A stretch of DNA of 11,283 bases from Faucicola sp032089155. Lineage in GTDB: Bacteria; Pseudomonadota; Gammaproteobacteria; Pseudomonadales; Moraxellaceae. Position 1 is the first letter of the stretch. Each line of letters opens with the position of its first letter. The DNA lies in NCBI GenBank assembly GCA_032089155.1, contig DAMDEV010000082.1, positions 1-11,283 on the forward strand, given 5' to 3'. Position numbers and translations under genes: made by a program. The notes below the pieces were generated by a model. The model saw only the letters and a list, made by a program, of their open reading frames with translations, was not told the origin of the DNA and ran no database searches. Positions 1-6,848 of the stretch are shown piece by piece.

Positions 1-299
1 CCCTCATTATCAGTGTTGCGATAGGTAAACCGCTATTAGAACTGGCAATGAAAAATGTGTTTCGATTGACCCAATCGGGCTGGAATAGACTCACCCTTGC
101 TTGGGCAGGGTATTTCTTGCTGATGGCAGGTTTGCAATATTATTTTGCGTTTTTTACCAACAACGATACTTGGATTAATTTTAAAAGCTGGGGATGGATA
201 CCGGTGATGTTGGTGTTTTTAATCGGGCAATTTGTGTTCTTAAAAAACCACCTAAATCCAGATATACAGCAACAAATCAATGATAAAGGAAAAAACTAA
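1..299 (+). CDS. yciB: Inner membrane protein YciB / septation protein A (3' part)
   Basis: This is the C-terminal 98 residues of a gene cut by the left edge; the open frame runs in from base 3, upstream of the internal Met at 48. The sequence shows the family-typical GKPLLELAMKNVF stretch, then LTLAWAGYFLLMAG and WIPVMLVFLIGQFVF as two hydrophobic helices, and a short charged tail. The YciB (IspZ/septation protein A) family consists of small polytopic inner-membrane proteins linked to cell-envelope integrity and, in Shigella, to septation and intracellular spread. The family identification rests on the GKPLLE...FRLT motif and the TWINFK segment between the last two helices. It lies 12 bp upstream of yciI on the same strand, the usual neighbour in gammaproteobacteria, so the two are probably co-transcribed. 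Membrane topology is inferred from hydrophobicity alone. Confidence 0.9.
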   Translation, partial: LIISVAIGKPLLELAMKNVFRLTQSGWNRLTLAWAGYFLLMAGLQYYFAFFTNNDTWINFKSWGWIPVMLVFLIGQFVFLKNHLNPDIQQQINDKGKN

Positions 300-311
300 A
301 GGAGAATATGG

Positions 312-614
312 ATGGCACTTTATATCATTATCGGTCATGACGTCCCTGATAGCCTTGAGCTACGCAAACAATTCCGTTCTGCTCATCTTGAGCGTCTTAC
401 TCGGTTAGATGAACAGCGCCGTCTAATCATCGCAGGCCCTACGCCAATTGTGCATGGAGAGCCTGAAATGAGTGGCAGTGTATTAGTCGTGGATTTTGAC
501 AGCGATGAAGCGGTGCAAGCTTGGGCAAGTGAAGAGCCTTACTTATTAAATGGTGTGTATAGTCATGTGGATATCAAACCTTTTATCCAAGTTTTTCCTA
601 AATCAGTGAGTTAA
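312..614 (+). CDS. yciI: YciI family protein (YCII domain)
   Basis: A 100-residue protein made of a single YCII domain (ferredoxin-like alpha/beta fold, dimeric in solved family members). Family signatures are the N-terminal beta strand ALYIIIGHD, the helix with SLELRKQFRSAHLERL, the RLIIAGPTP turn, and the C-terminal AVQAWASEEPY...GVYSHVDIKPF segment. The conserved His in SAHL and Asp in GHD lie in the pocket that the family is thought to use. The biochemical role of YciI proteins is poorly defined; a related domain occurs in dehalogenase-like and muconolactone isomerase-like enzymes. I chose the ATG at 312 because a GGAG ribosome site at 301-304 precedes it with 7 nt spacing; the ATG at 308 is out of frame. 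Length equals the usual family length. It follows yciB closely in a probable two-gene operon. Confidence 0.93.
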   Translation: MALYIIIGHDVPDSLELRKQFRSAHLERLTRLDEQRRLIIAGPTPIVHGEPEMSGSVLVVDFDSDEAVQAWASEEPYLLNGVYSHVDIKPFIQVFPKSVS

Positions 615-679
615 TGTTGGGTTTAACAGTTGTTTGTAGTACAAAATTGGTAAAGTCTGGGTGGTGATAGGTGGTAAGC

Positions 680-1108
680 ATGAAAAAATTGGTGGGCACG
701 TTGGCAAGCGGCGCAGTGTTATTGACGGTATTACAGGTGACAAGCCTGACCCATGCAGCACCGCAAGTTGTCGTCACTGACCCAAAAACAGGACAACCAC
801 TCGCCAAACAGCCAGAGATTGCCTCGAGCGTTGCCAGTAGCACCTCACCGATGCAAAACCCCAAACAACCTACCCTTGCCCAGCTCAACCAGCCCACTGA
901 CAGCCAGTTGTCAAACGCCAACCAACAACTCTTGGCAAAAAATGCTGAATTGCAAAACCAAGTCGATAGTTTAAATACGCAGGTCAAAGTACTTGTCAAT
1001 GAGCGCAGTGGACAGATTTTTATCTATGGTGCGGTCACTGCACTGCTCAGTGGGATACTGGGTATCGGACTGGGCTGGATGGTTGCAGGGCGTAAAGGTC
1101 GTTGGTAA
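680..1108 (+). CDS. Secreted/anchored coiled-coil protein with YgiM-like C-terminal tail, no SH3 domain
   Basis: A 142-residue protein. The ATG at 680 is preferred over the in-frame GTG at 671 because AGGTGG (669-674) sits 5 nt upstream of it and because MKKLVGTLASGAVLLTVL then forms a clean signal peptide, with likely cleavage after Ala26 (LTHA/AP). Residues 28-75 are a Pro/Gln/Ser/Thr-rich linker. Residues 77-109 form a Leu/Asn/Gln coiled coil (NQQLLAKNAELQNQVDSLN). Residues 113-136 are a hydrophobic helix (IFIYGAVTALLSGILGIGLG), closed by a basic RKGRW end. Coiled coil, then an aromatic-Tyr-Gly helix rich in Gly/Leu, then a basic Trp-ending tail is the plan of the C-terminus of YgiM/TIGR04211 proteins, which normally carry an N-terminal SH3b domain; none is visible here. 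The function is unknown. The most likely location is the inner membrane with the coiled coil in the periplasm. The similarity is judged by eye. Confidence 0.72.
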   Translation: MKKLVGTLASGAVLLTVLQVTSLTHAAPQVVVTDPKTGQPLAKQPEIASSVASSTSPMQNPKQPTLAQLNQPTDSQLSNANQQLLAKNAELQNQVDSLNTQVKVLVNERSGQIFIYGAVTALLSGILGIGLGWMVAGRKGRW

Positions 1109-1126
1109 TCGACTTTATAAGCCTAC

Positions 1127-1150
1127 TATTATAATTATAATATAAGCCTA
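1127..1150. promoter_or_regulatory. AT-rich 16-bp perfect palindrome with TATAAT boxes, upstream of flavoprotein gene
   Basis: TATTATAATTATAATA (1127-1142) is a perfect 16-bp palindrome holding two overlapping-phase TATAAT hexamers at 1130-1135 and 1136-1141. The 10-mer TATAAGCCTA occurs at 1116-1125 and again at 1141-1150, flanking the palindrome. This lies in the 55-bp gap before the flavoprotein gene, whose start has no good Shine-Dalgarno sequence. A -10 element is plausible, but I see no convincing -35 hexamer at 16-18 bp. It could be a promoter/operator or a chance product of AT-richness. Confidence 0.35.
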
Positions 1151-1163
1151 ACATTGACTTGCC

Positions 1164-2444
1164 ATGATGCCAAATAACCAAGCCGACTTGCCAAAAAAGC
1201 CCACCGTCGCCATCATTGGCGCAGGTCCTGCTGGCCTGATGGCGGCAGATTATCTGCGCCAGTTTGATGTCACAATCCACGTATTTGAACAAAAACCTTC
1301 CCCTGCCCGCAAACTATTGATGGCCGGTAAATCTGGACTCAATATCTCGCACGCTGAGCCCGTTGATACCTTTGTCACGCGCTATCAGCCCGACGATTGG
1401 CTAACGCCGCATATTGAAGATTTTAATGCGATGCATATCCGTGATTTTATGATCCGCTTGGGGATTGAATCTTTTGTTGGCTCGACAGGTCGCATCTTTC
1501 CTACCATGATGAAAGCTTCGCCACTGCTGCGGGCGTGGTTGCAAGCGCTGCAGCAGGACGGTGTAACGTTTTTTTATCGGCATAGCTGTGATGCCATTGA
1601 CGGCAAGCAAGCAACTTTTTCGGTGGCGCGTGAAAGCGGTAACCTGACTGTTAGCAAAAGCTTTGATGCAGTTGTGTTGGCAACGGGCGCGATGTCATGG
1701 TCGCGGCTCGGTAGTGATGGCAAATGGCAGGCATGGCTCAGCGATACAGAATTGACGCCGTTTTATGCCAGCAATGTCGGTATCTGTCGCCCACCCTCGC
1801 AGCCTTGGTCGGCGCATTTGCACCGCGATTTTGGCAAAGCGTTAAAACGTGTGAAAGCCCAGGTAACCTTGCCCAATGGCGAAATTGAGCAGGGGTTTGG
1901 CGACATTATTATCACCCATTATGGTATGGAAAGCGGGCTGATATACCGGCTCAATCGTGCCATGCGTGAGCAATTAAAGCATACAGGTAAAATATCACTA
2001 CAACTTGACTTGCTACCTGATGTGTCTGACAAAAAATTATTGAGTAGTTTAAAAAATCCCAAAAAACAATCGCTAGCTAACCTTTGGCGAAAGGCAGGAC
2101 TTGATCCGGTCAAAATCGCCTTACTCAGAGAAATCGTCGCAAAAACGCACTGGCATGATGCCGATAAAATGACAAAGGCAATCAAACAGTTAACGGTAGA
2201 ATTCGATAGTTTTCGACCGATTGAAGAAGCGATTAGTTGTGGCGGCGGGGTAAAACGCACAGCATTAACCGAGGATTTTGCGCTAAAATCCAATCCTTAT
2301 GTATTTTGCTGTGGCGAGATGCTTGATTGGGATGCGCCAACGGGTGGCTATCTGCTAACGGCTTGTTTTGCCACGGGTCGAGCCGCCGGACAAGGCGTGG
2401 CGCAGTTTTTAGCGTTATCCAAAAAGTTGACGCAATGCACTTGA
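1164..2444 (+). CDS. NAD(P)/FAD-dependent oxidoreductase, HI0933/TIGR03862 flavoprotein family
   Basis: A 426-residue soluble flavoprotein. VAIIGAGPAGLMAA (residues 15-28) is the N-terminal dinucleotide-binding fold with GxGxxG, followed by FEQKPSPARKLLMAGKSGLNISH, the family's Arg-Lys and GxSGxN FAD-binding segment. VVLATGAMSWSRLGSDG near the middle is the second FAD contact motif. The C-terminal FAD block is CGGGVKRTAL (about 359-368) and CGEMLDWDAPTGGYLLTACFATGRAAG (about 383-409). This is the HI0933-like/BaiN-related family, closest in plan to TIGR03862 (PP_4765-type). The reaction is not established for most members, so I give no substrate. Two adjacent ATGs (1164, 1167) make the start uncertain by one residue, and no strong ribosome site precedes either. 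It is convergent with the interrupted permease gene, whose stop is 24 bp away. Confidence 0.88.
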   Translation: MMPNNQADLPKKPTVAIIGAGPAGLMAADYLRQFDVTIHVFEQKPSPARKLLMAGKSGLNISHAEPVDTFVTRYQPDDWLTPHIEDFNAMHIRDFMIRLGIESFVGSTGRIFPTMMKASPLLRAWLQALQQDGVTFFYRHSCDAIDGKQATFSVARESGNLTVSKSFDAVVLATGAMSWSRLGSDGKWQAWLSDTELTPFYASNVGICRPPSQPWSAHLHRDFGKALKRVKAQVTLPNGEIEQGFGDIIITHYGMESGLIYRLNRAMREQLKHTGKISLQLDLLPDVSDKKLLSSLKNPKKQSLANLWRKAGLDPVKIALLREIVAKTHWHDADKMTKAIKQLTVEFDSFRPIEEAISCGGGVKRTALTEDFALKSNPYVFCCGEMLDWDAPTGGYLLTACFATGRAAGQGVAQFLALSKKLTQCT

Positions 2445-2468
2445 CATAAAGCACTTGGCGTAAGGCAG

Positions 2469-3818
2469 TTATCGACTGTGTAGATAGCGACTGTAAAAGT
2501 AGGCAAGCAGCAGCACGAGCGCACAAATCGGTAAGCAGACAGGCAAAAACAGCGGATTTTGCATACCACCGAACAGTACCATTAGCGAGCCCAATTCCGC
2601 CAAAATCGGCGATATCACACCCAATAACATACTTTTGATATGACCTTGTTGCCATAATCGAAACACCGCAAAGTAAAATACCAACTACAGCAAGTAACTC
2701 ACCACAATCGCGATTTCTGAGATATCCATATCGCCAAGCAGCTGACTTTTCATCACCGCATAATGCACAGCCGCCCAAAACATAGATAAGGCAAAACCCA
2801 GCAGCGCTGAACCGACTGATAGCTGATAGTTGGGGGAGACGTGACGCAATTGCGCGCTAAACGGAATCAATGATTTGCGCGCTAAAGAATGCGGCAGACG
2901 AATCAGCCCTAATACCAAGCCATTGACCGTACCCATCACTGAAATCACCACAAATACCAAAAAGGCGTTGGCAGCGGTTTCACCAAATAACTGGGTTGCC
3001 ACCACATACACGCTTTCATCACCCAATGCCATCACTTTTGCGGCGCCTAGATACGCGGTGAGTCCAACAAAGTACAGCAAATACCCCAATAAAATCAACA
3101 TAGGCGCGACGACTAGTGCAATCGGTAAATTACGTTTGGCATGTTTGATTTCCCCTGAAATACTGGTAGAGACCACCCAACTATCAAACGAAAACGCAAT
3201 CGGACCGATGGCACCTAGCCATGCCAAAGACTGGGTCGCTTGACGCGCGGATTCACTTGGATGGGTTAACGCAGCCACAGGGTCGCCATATACAAACGCC
3301 ATCACCCCTAGCACAAATAACGGAATTAATTTAACGATGGTAGCAAAGACTTGAAAACGCCCTGCAAACACCGCTGCCATCACATTAAACAGATAACAAA
3401 TGACAAACCACGTAAGCCCAATGCCCATTTGTAATTCAAGCGATGCCTCTTTCACCCCAAATAACAGAGCGGTGTAAATACCCACTACCCACGTCACCAC
3501 CACGCCAAGTGTGGGGTAATACAAAAACAATTGAAACCAGCCAATCATCGTAGAAAAATGTGGACTAACAAATTCATCGGCATAGCCAATCAAGCCGCCG
3601 TGCGCATCGGTACGTTTTGCCAGCTCAGCAATCGATAGCGAACCAAAAATAATCGCCACCGCCGCCAATACAAAAACCCCTACCCCCAACGCCACATTGC
3701 CATTGGTATATTTTAAAACATTGTCTGCCTTAAAGAATATCCCTGAGCCAATCACAATCCCCACAATCATTGCCAATGCGGTGATTAGGTTATAACGCCC
3801 GTTACTTGATTGATTCAT
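2469..3818 (-). pseudogene. APC-family amino-acid permease interrupted by an in-frame amber codon
   Basis: The reading frame encodes 377 residues, then TAG (2685-2687 on the complement), then a further 71 in-frame codons to a TAA at 2469-2471. Rejoined, the product would be 449 codons, the normal size for a 12-helix APC permease. The first part starts with the family's helix-1 signature, MIVGIVIGSGIFFKAD (unwound GSGIF substrate-binding segment), and helix 6 has GAIGPIAFSFDSW. The plan is like LAT/SteT-type exchangers, so an amino acid is the likely substrate, but which one is not readable. The tail after the stop (VFYFAVFRLWQQG ... LPICALVLLLAYFYSRYL) supplies the rest of helix 11 and helix 12. 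No frameshift is needed, and one substitution (for example TAC or CAG to TAG) explains the break. A sequencing error, amber suppression or a functional truncated protein are alternatives. The intact upstream frame and absence of other lesions suggest a recent change. Confidence 0.8.
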
Positions 3819-3853
3819 GTTGTTACCACACCCAAAAAAAGCTGCATGCCATG

Positions 3854-3882
3854 TTGCAACGATAAAAAATCAGTTATGCTAT
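3854..3882 (+). promoter_or_regulatory. Possible promoter of mnmC
   Basis: TTGCAA (3854-3859) is followed by a TATGCTATAC stretch (3875-3884) that offers -10 candidates at 15-18 bp spacing, some 80 bp upstream of the mnmC ATG. It lies in the 146-bp divergent gap and overlaps the possible permease promoter on the other strand, so the two could interfere. Weak by consensus, and read by eye only. Confidence 0.27.
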
Positions 3883-3904
3883 ACCCCCTAATCGCTGTTT
3901 TCAA
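3878..3904 (-). promoter_or_regulatory. Possible promoter of the permease gene
   Basis: On the complement, TTGAAA (3899-3904) is followed after 15 bp by TATAGC (3878-3883), about 60 bp upstream of the permease start at 3818. The spacing is shorter than the 17-bp optimum and the -10 is imperfect, so this is tentative. The position within the divergent permease/mnmC gap is the main support. Confidence 0.22.
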
Positions 3905-3964
3905 GCCTTGTATTAGTAATATTTTATTTAGCACTAACTTTTAGTTATTTATTATGGGTCACTG

Positions 3965-6037
3965 ATGCCACAATCTAGCCAACCTCCTGTCTCAAGCACT
4001 AGCCCAGCATCAACCATTCAAACCGCCAAACTGCACTGGCAGCTAGATGATAACGGCGTGACTGTCCCCGTCTCTAGCGACTTTGGCGATGTTTATTTTT
4101 CCAAAACAGACGGCTTGGCAGAATCTCGCTATGTTTTTATTGATGGCAACGACTTAGCCACTCGCCTCGCTAATTTGAAGAACTTTGAACGATTTGTCAT
4201 CGGTGAAATTGGTTTTGGCACAGGGCTTAATATCTTGGCTATTTGGCAACTGTGGCAACAAATCAGACCTGACAATCACAGCCATTTACATATCATTACC
4301 ACTGAAAAATTTCCCTTAAGCAAAACTGACCTTGAACAAGCGCTGGGCGTGTGGACAGAGCTTGCTGGGTTATCACAACAGCTCATTGACAACTATCCAC
4401 CGCCACTGGCTGGCTGCCATCGTTTGAACTGGTTTGATGAACGATTGACGATTGATTTATGGCTTGGCGATGCGACGAGTAGTTTGTCGCAAGTGACTGG
4501 GCAAGGCAAAGTCGATGCGTGGCTACTTGATGGGTTTGCACCGAGCTGTAACCAAGAACTTTGGTCAGCGGATTTATTGGCTCAAATTGCAAGATTGTCC
4601 AAACCTCACACGACTTTGGCGACATTTAGTGTGGCAAGCCCAGTCAAACAGGGGCTAAAACATCACGGTTTTACCTTAGCCAAACTTAAAGGCTTTGGCA
4701 AAAAGCGAGAAATGCTCACTGCAAGCTTTCAACCTAAGTCAACATCCGCCAGTTTTTGCGAGGTTTATTTTCGCTATAACAAAAAAATTAAACCATTTTT
4801 TGTCACCCTACCCTTTACTGACACGTTTGAATCCCGACGTCGTCAACGTCGAAAAACCAATAACGTTAAAGGCTTTGAACTACCCAATTTTTCCGCCATC
4901 ACAAAACCGCTGTCTGTGGCGGTGATTGGGGCTGGGGTAGCGGGTTTAAGCAGTGCGTATGCCTTAGCCGCCCGTGGACACAAGGTCACCATTTTTGATA
5001 AAGCGCAACCATTGGCAGGGGCATCAGGCAACATCCGCGGTTTTCTTGCACCAAAACTTACCAGCCTAAAACGCCTTGAAACCAATCTACATGCGATTGG
5101 TTATTTGGCAAGCTGTCGATTTTACCCTTATTTGACCGCACAAACCGGTATTAACATCCTACAAACCACCGGCTGTTTGGATTTACTCTCACACAATCGC
5201 TTACAACTTGATGAAGTCAAAGATTTTCCCATTGAATTTGCCCGTTTATTGACTGCTGAACAAGCCAAAGCAAAAGTCGGTTATGAGGTTGGGCAAGCAA
5301 TATTTTTGCCCAATGCGGGGTTAATCACTACCGCAAACTTTGCCAACGCTGTTTTATGCCACCCCAATATTAGCTTTCAAACCGAGGAATTAACCTATTT
5401 TCAGCAAGATTGCGACCAAGTGCTATTAACATTCACTGAGCATCAACAGTTTTTTGACCATGTGATTTTGTGCATGGCGTTAGACACCTGCGATTTTTTA
5501 CCCACCATCAAACGCTTTAATCACAGCCGTGGGCAAGTGACGTGGTTTGCTGTCGATGCGCATGATAAAGCACAGTTGCCAAAACTGCCGCTAAAGTATG
5601 GTAGTTATTACGCCAGTTTTAACGAAAACAGTAAACGCCATGTCATGCTTGGGGCAAGTTTTGTCAGGGATACCTTGGATACCACGCCAGCAGTTGCTGA
5701 CCATAAGATGAATGTGGCAGATTTGGCGGCTGCGGTGCCCGATTTGGTCAACAACACCGATATATTTACCGTCGAAAAAAACATACGCCGTTGGCAGGGT
5801 CGCGCTAGTATCCGCAGCCAAACCGTGGATTATCTACCCCTAGTTGGGCAGGTGTGGCAAGCGGGTTATGAAAGCAAAAGCCGAGTATGGAGCTTTTCGG
5901 CATTGGGGTCAAAAGGCTATGCTTATGCGCCGATTTGTAGTGAGCTGTTGGTTGGTTTACTATGCGGAGAAATATTGCCGTTAGCTAACAAGATGGTCAA
6001 CAGTTTAAGTCCCAATCGCAAGGTCATTCGGCGCTAA
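3965..6037 (+). CDS. mnmC: Bifunctional tRNA (mnm5s2U34) methyltransferase / FAD-dependent cmnm5U34 oxidoreductase MnmC
   Basis: A 690-residue cytoplasmic enzyme for the last steps of the mnm5s2U34 modification of tRNAs for Lys, Glu and Gln. The C-terminal FAD oxidase domain removes the carboxymethyl group of cmnm5(s2)U to give nm5(s2)U, and the N-terminal SAM methyltransferase domain then makes mnm5(s2)U. The methyltransferase domain (about 20-275) shows the SAM loop EIGFGTGLN (81-89) and the signature AWLLDGFAPSCNQELW (185-200), with the Asp of DGFAP in the active site. A basic linker RRRQRRK (291-297) leads to the oxidase domain, which shows VAVIGAGVAGLSSAYALA with GxGxxG at 322-327, then GASGNIRGFLAPKL (FAD contact) and a late SALGSKGYAYAPICSEL motif. 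Relative to E. coli MnmC (668 residues) there is a Ser/Pro/Thr-rich extension of roughly 15 residues at the N-terminus. The ATG at 3965 has no strong ribosome site. Both domains look intact. Confidence 0.97.
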   Translation: MPQSSQPPVSSTSPASTIQTAKLHWQLDDNGVTVPVSSDFGDVYFSKTDGLAESRYVFIDGNDLATRLANLKNFERFVIGEIGFGTGLNILAIWQLWQQIRPDNHSHLHIITTEKFPLSKTDLEQALGVWTELAGLSQQLIDNYPPPLAGCHRLNWFDERLTIDLWLGDATSSLSQVTGQGKVDAWLLDGFAPSCNQELWSADLLAQIARLSKPHTTLATFSVASPVKQGLKHHGFTLAKLKGFGKKREMLTASFQPKSTSASFCEVYFRYNKKIKPFFVTLPFTDTFESRRRQRRKTNNVKGFELPNFSAITKPLSVAVIGAGVAGLSSAYALAARGHKVTIFDKAQPLAGASGNIRGFLAPKLTSLKRLETNLHAIGYLASCRFYPYLTAQTGINILQTTGCLDLLSHNRLQLDEVKDFPIEFARLLTAEQAKAKVGYEVGQAIFLPNAGLITTANFANAVLCHPNISFQTEELTYFQQDCDQVLLTFTEHQQFFDHVILCMALDTCDFLPTIKRFNHSRGQVTWFAVDAHDKAQLPKLPLKYGSYYASFNENSKRHVMLGASFVRDTLDTTPAVADHKMNVADLAAAVPDLVNNTDIFTVEKNIRRWQGRASIRSQTVDYLPLVGQVWQAGYESKSRVWSFSALGSKGYAYAPICSELLVGLLCGEILPLANKMVNSLSPNRKVIRR

Positions 6038-6058
6038 GTTATTTTCTCAGCAGTTTTT
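6033..6058 (+). terminator. Weak hairpin plus T-tract at the mnmC / glycosyltransferase junction
   Basis: GCTAAG (6033-6038) can pair with CTCAGC (6046-6051) across a 7-nt loop with one A/C mismatch, followed by TTTTT at 6054-6058. It starts within the mnmC stop region and lies over the last codons of the opposing glycosyltransferase. Read from the other strand the stem pairs fully (with one G-U) but no T-run follows. Plausible as an mnmC terminator, but short and weak. Confidence 0.3.
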
Positions 6059-6848
6059 GATAAACCAAACTGCGTAAACTATTTGGCAATAATCGCACAG
6101 GTAAGCGAATGGCGAGATTTTTAAGCAGTTGCGCAATATGCAAAAACCCTTGTTGATAAAAGCTTTGCTGAATTGCCCACTCGTATCGGGCATACGCCAA
6201 GCCCCCGCGCCGTTCATACATCGCATCCCCTGCCCGTGCATACACAAGCACCTCTGGCAAATTGGCAAACTGATAGCCAGCGACCAATAATCGCACCCAC
6301 AAGTCATAATCTTCAAACAGCGGCGCATGGCGATAGCTACCGACCGCTTGTAGCGCTGATTTTTTAAAGGCAACGGTCATGTGGTTGATGGGATTGCGCG
6401 ACTTGGCTGAGACAAAAATTGCCTCGTGTGAGGTTGGCACCGTGCGAGATTTTTTCCCCTGTGACAGCTGTTTTTCAAATTCAATGATTTGCCCCCCCAA
6501 CACGTCAATTTTGGGATGACTTTGGATAAAGTTGATTTGTAGTTCAAAGCGGTTAGGCACACAGATATCATCCGTATCCATACGAATGACCCAGTCATGG
6601 TGACAAGCGTTTAGACCTGCATTCAAGGCTTGTCCCAGTCCCAGGTTTTTTGTTAAAGCGATAATCGTTAACGGTAGTTGCGGCTTAAACTCTTGTACCA
6701 CTTTTTGCAATGCCAAATTGATTGGACCATCAAAAACCAACACAATCTCATCGGCTTGGCGTGTTTGGTTGACCAAGCTGGCTAGACATTCGGCCAGAAA
6801 TTCAGGGTTTTCTTTGTCGTATAGCGACATCAGTACAGAAAATTTCAT
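6039..6848 (-). CDS. Family 2 glycosyltransferase (AmsE/WcaA-like)
   Basis: A 269-residue inverting glycosyltransferase with the GT-A fold. The N-terminus, FSVLMSLYDKENPEFLAECLASLVNQT (residues 3-29), is the usual nucleotide-sugar binding start. LTKNLGLGQALNAGL (65-79) is the conserved helix before the metal site. RMDTDDICVPNRF (89-101) carries the DxD motif that binds the metal-nucleotide sugar, and FEDYDLWVRL (178-187) has the ED catalytic-base motif. The C-terminus is basic with a hydrophobic stretch that probably sits on the inner face of the membrane. Donor and acceptor sugars cannot be read from sequence. It is the last gene of the minus-strand glycan operon. Its ATG overlaps the stop of the preceding gene by 4 nt (ATGA), and GGTGA about 7 nt upstream is its ribosome site. 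Its stop is one base from the stop of convergent mnmC. Confidence 0.92.
   Translation of the reverse strand: MKFSVLMSLYDKENPEFLAECLASLVNQTRQADEIVLVFDGPINLALQKVVQEFKPQLPLTIIALTKNLGLGQALNAGLNACHHDWVIRMDTDDICVPNRFELQINFIQSHPKIDVLGGQIIEFEKQLSQGKKSRTVPTSHEAIFVSAKSRNPINHMTVAFKKSALQAVGSYRHAPLFEDYDLWVRLLVAGYQFANLPEVLVYARAGDAMYERRGGLAYARYEWAIQQSFYQQGFLHIAQLLKNLAIRLPVRLLPNSLRSLVYQKLLRK

Noticed and set aside
617..645. TTGGGT and TACAAA with 17-bp spacing as a promoter for the gene at 680
   Set aside because: Spacing is ideal but both hexamers match consensus poorly, so I cannot separate it from chance.
598..999. 133-codon open frame on the minus strand opposite the YgiM-tail-like gene
   Set aside because: It overlaps a plus-strand gene that has a signal peptide, ribosome site and coherent domains; its own product is low-complexity Cys/Trp-rich with no family features.
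1094..1116. Hairpin AAAGgTCG...CGACTTT at the end of the YgiM-tail-like gene as a terminator
   Set aside because: It has a bulged base, an 8-nt loop and only three Ts, and is followed by ATAAG instead of a T-run; too weak to call.
2440..2520. Terminator or repeat in the convergent gap between the flavoprotein and permease genes
   Set aside because: Only short direct repeats such as GCACTTG and CGACTGT are seen; no stable stem followed by Ts on either strand.
2233..2778. 181-codon minus-strand open frame spanning the flavoprotein end and the permease tail
   Set aside because: It lies in a different frame from the permease, whose own frame gives clear membrane helices. The product is Arg/Cys-rich with no recognisable pattern.
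2875..3243. 122-codon plus-strand open frame inside the permease gene
   Set aside because: Antisense shadow of the permease coding frame; the product is rich in Thr/Asn/Ile with no domain and no ribosome site.
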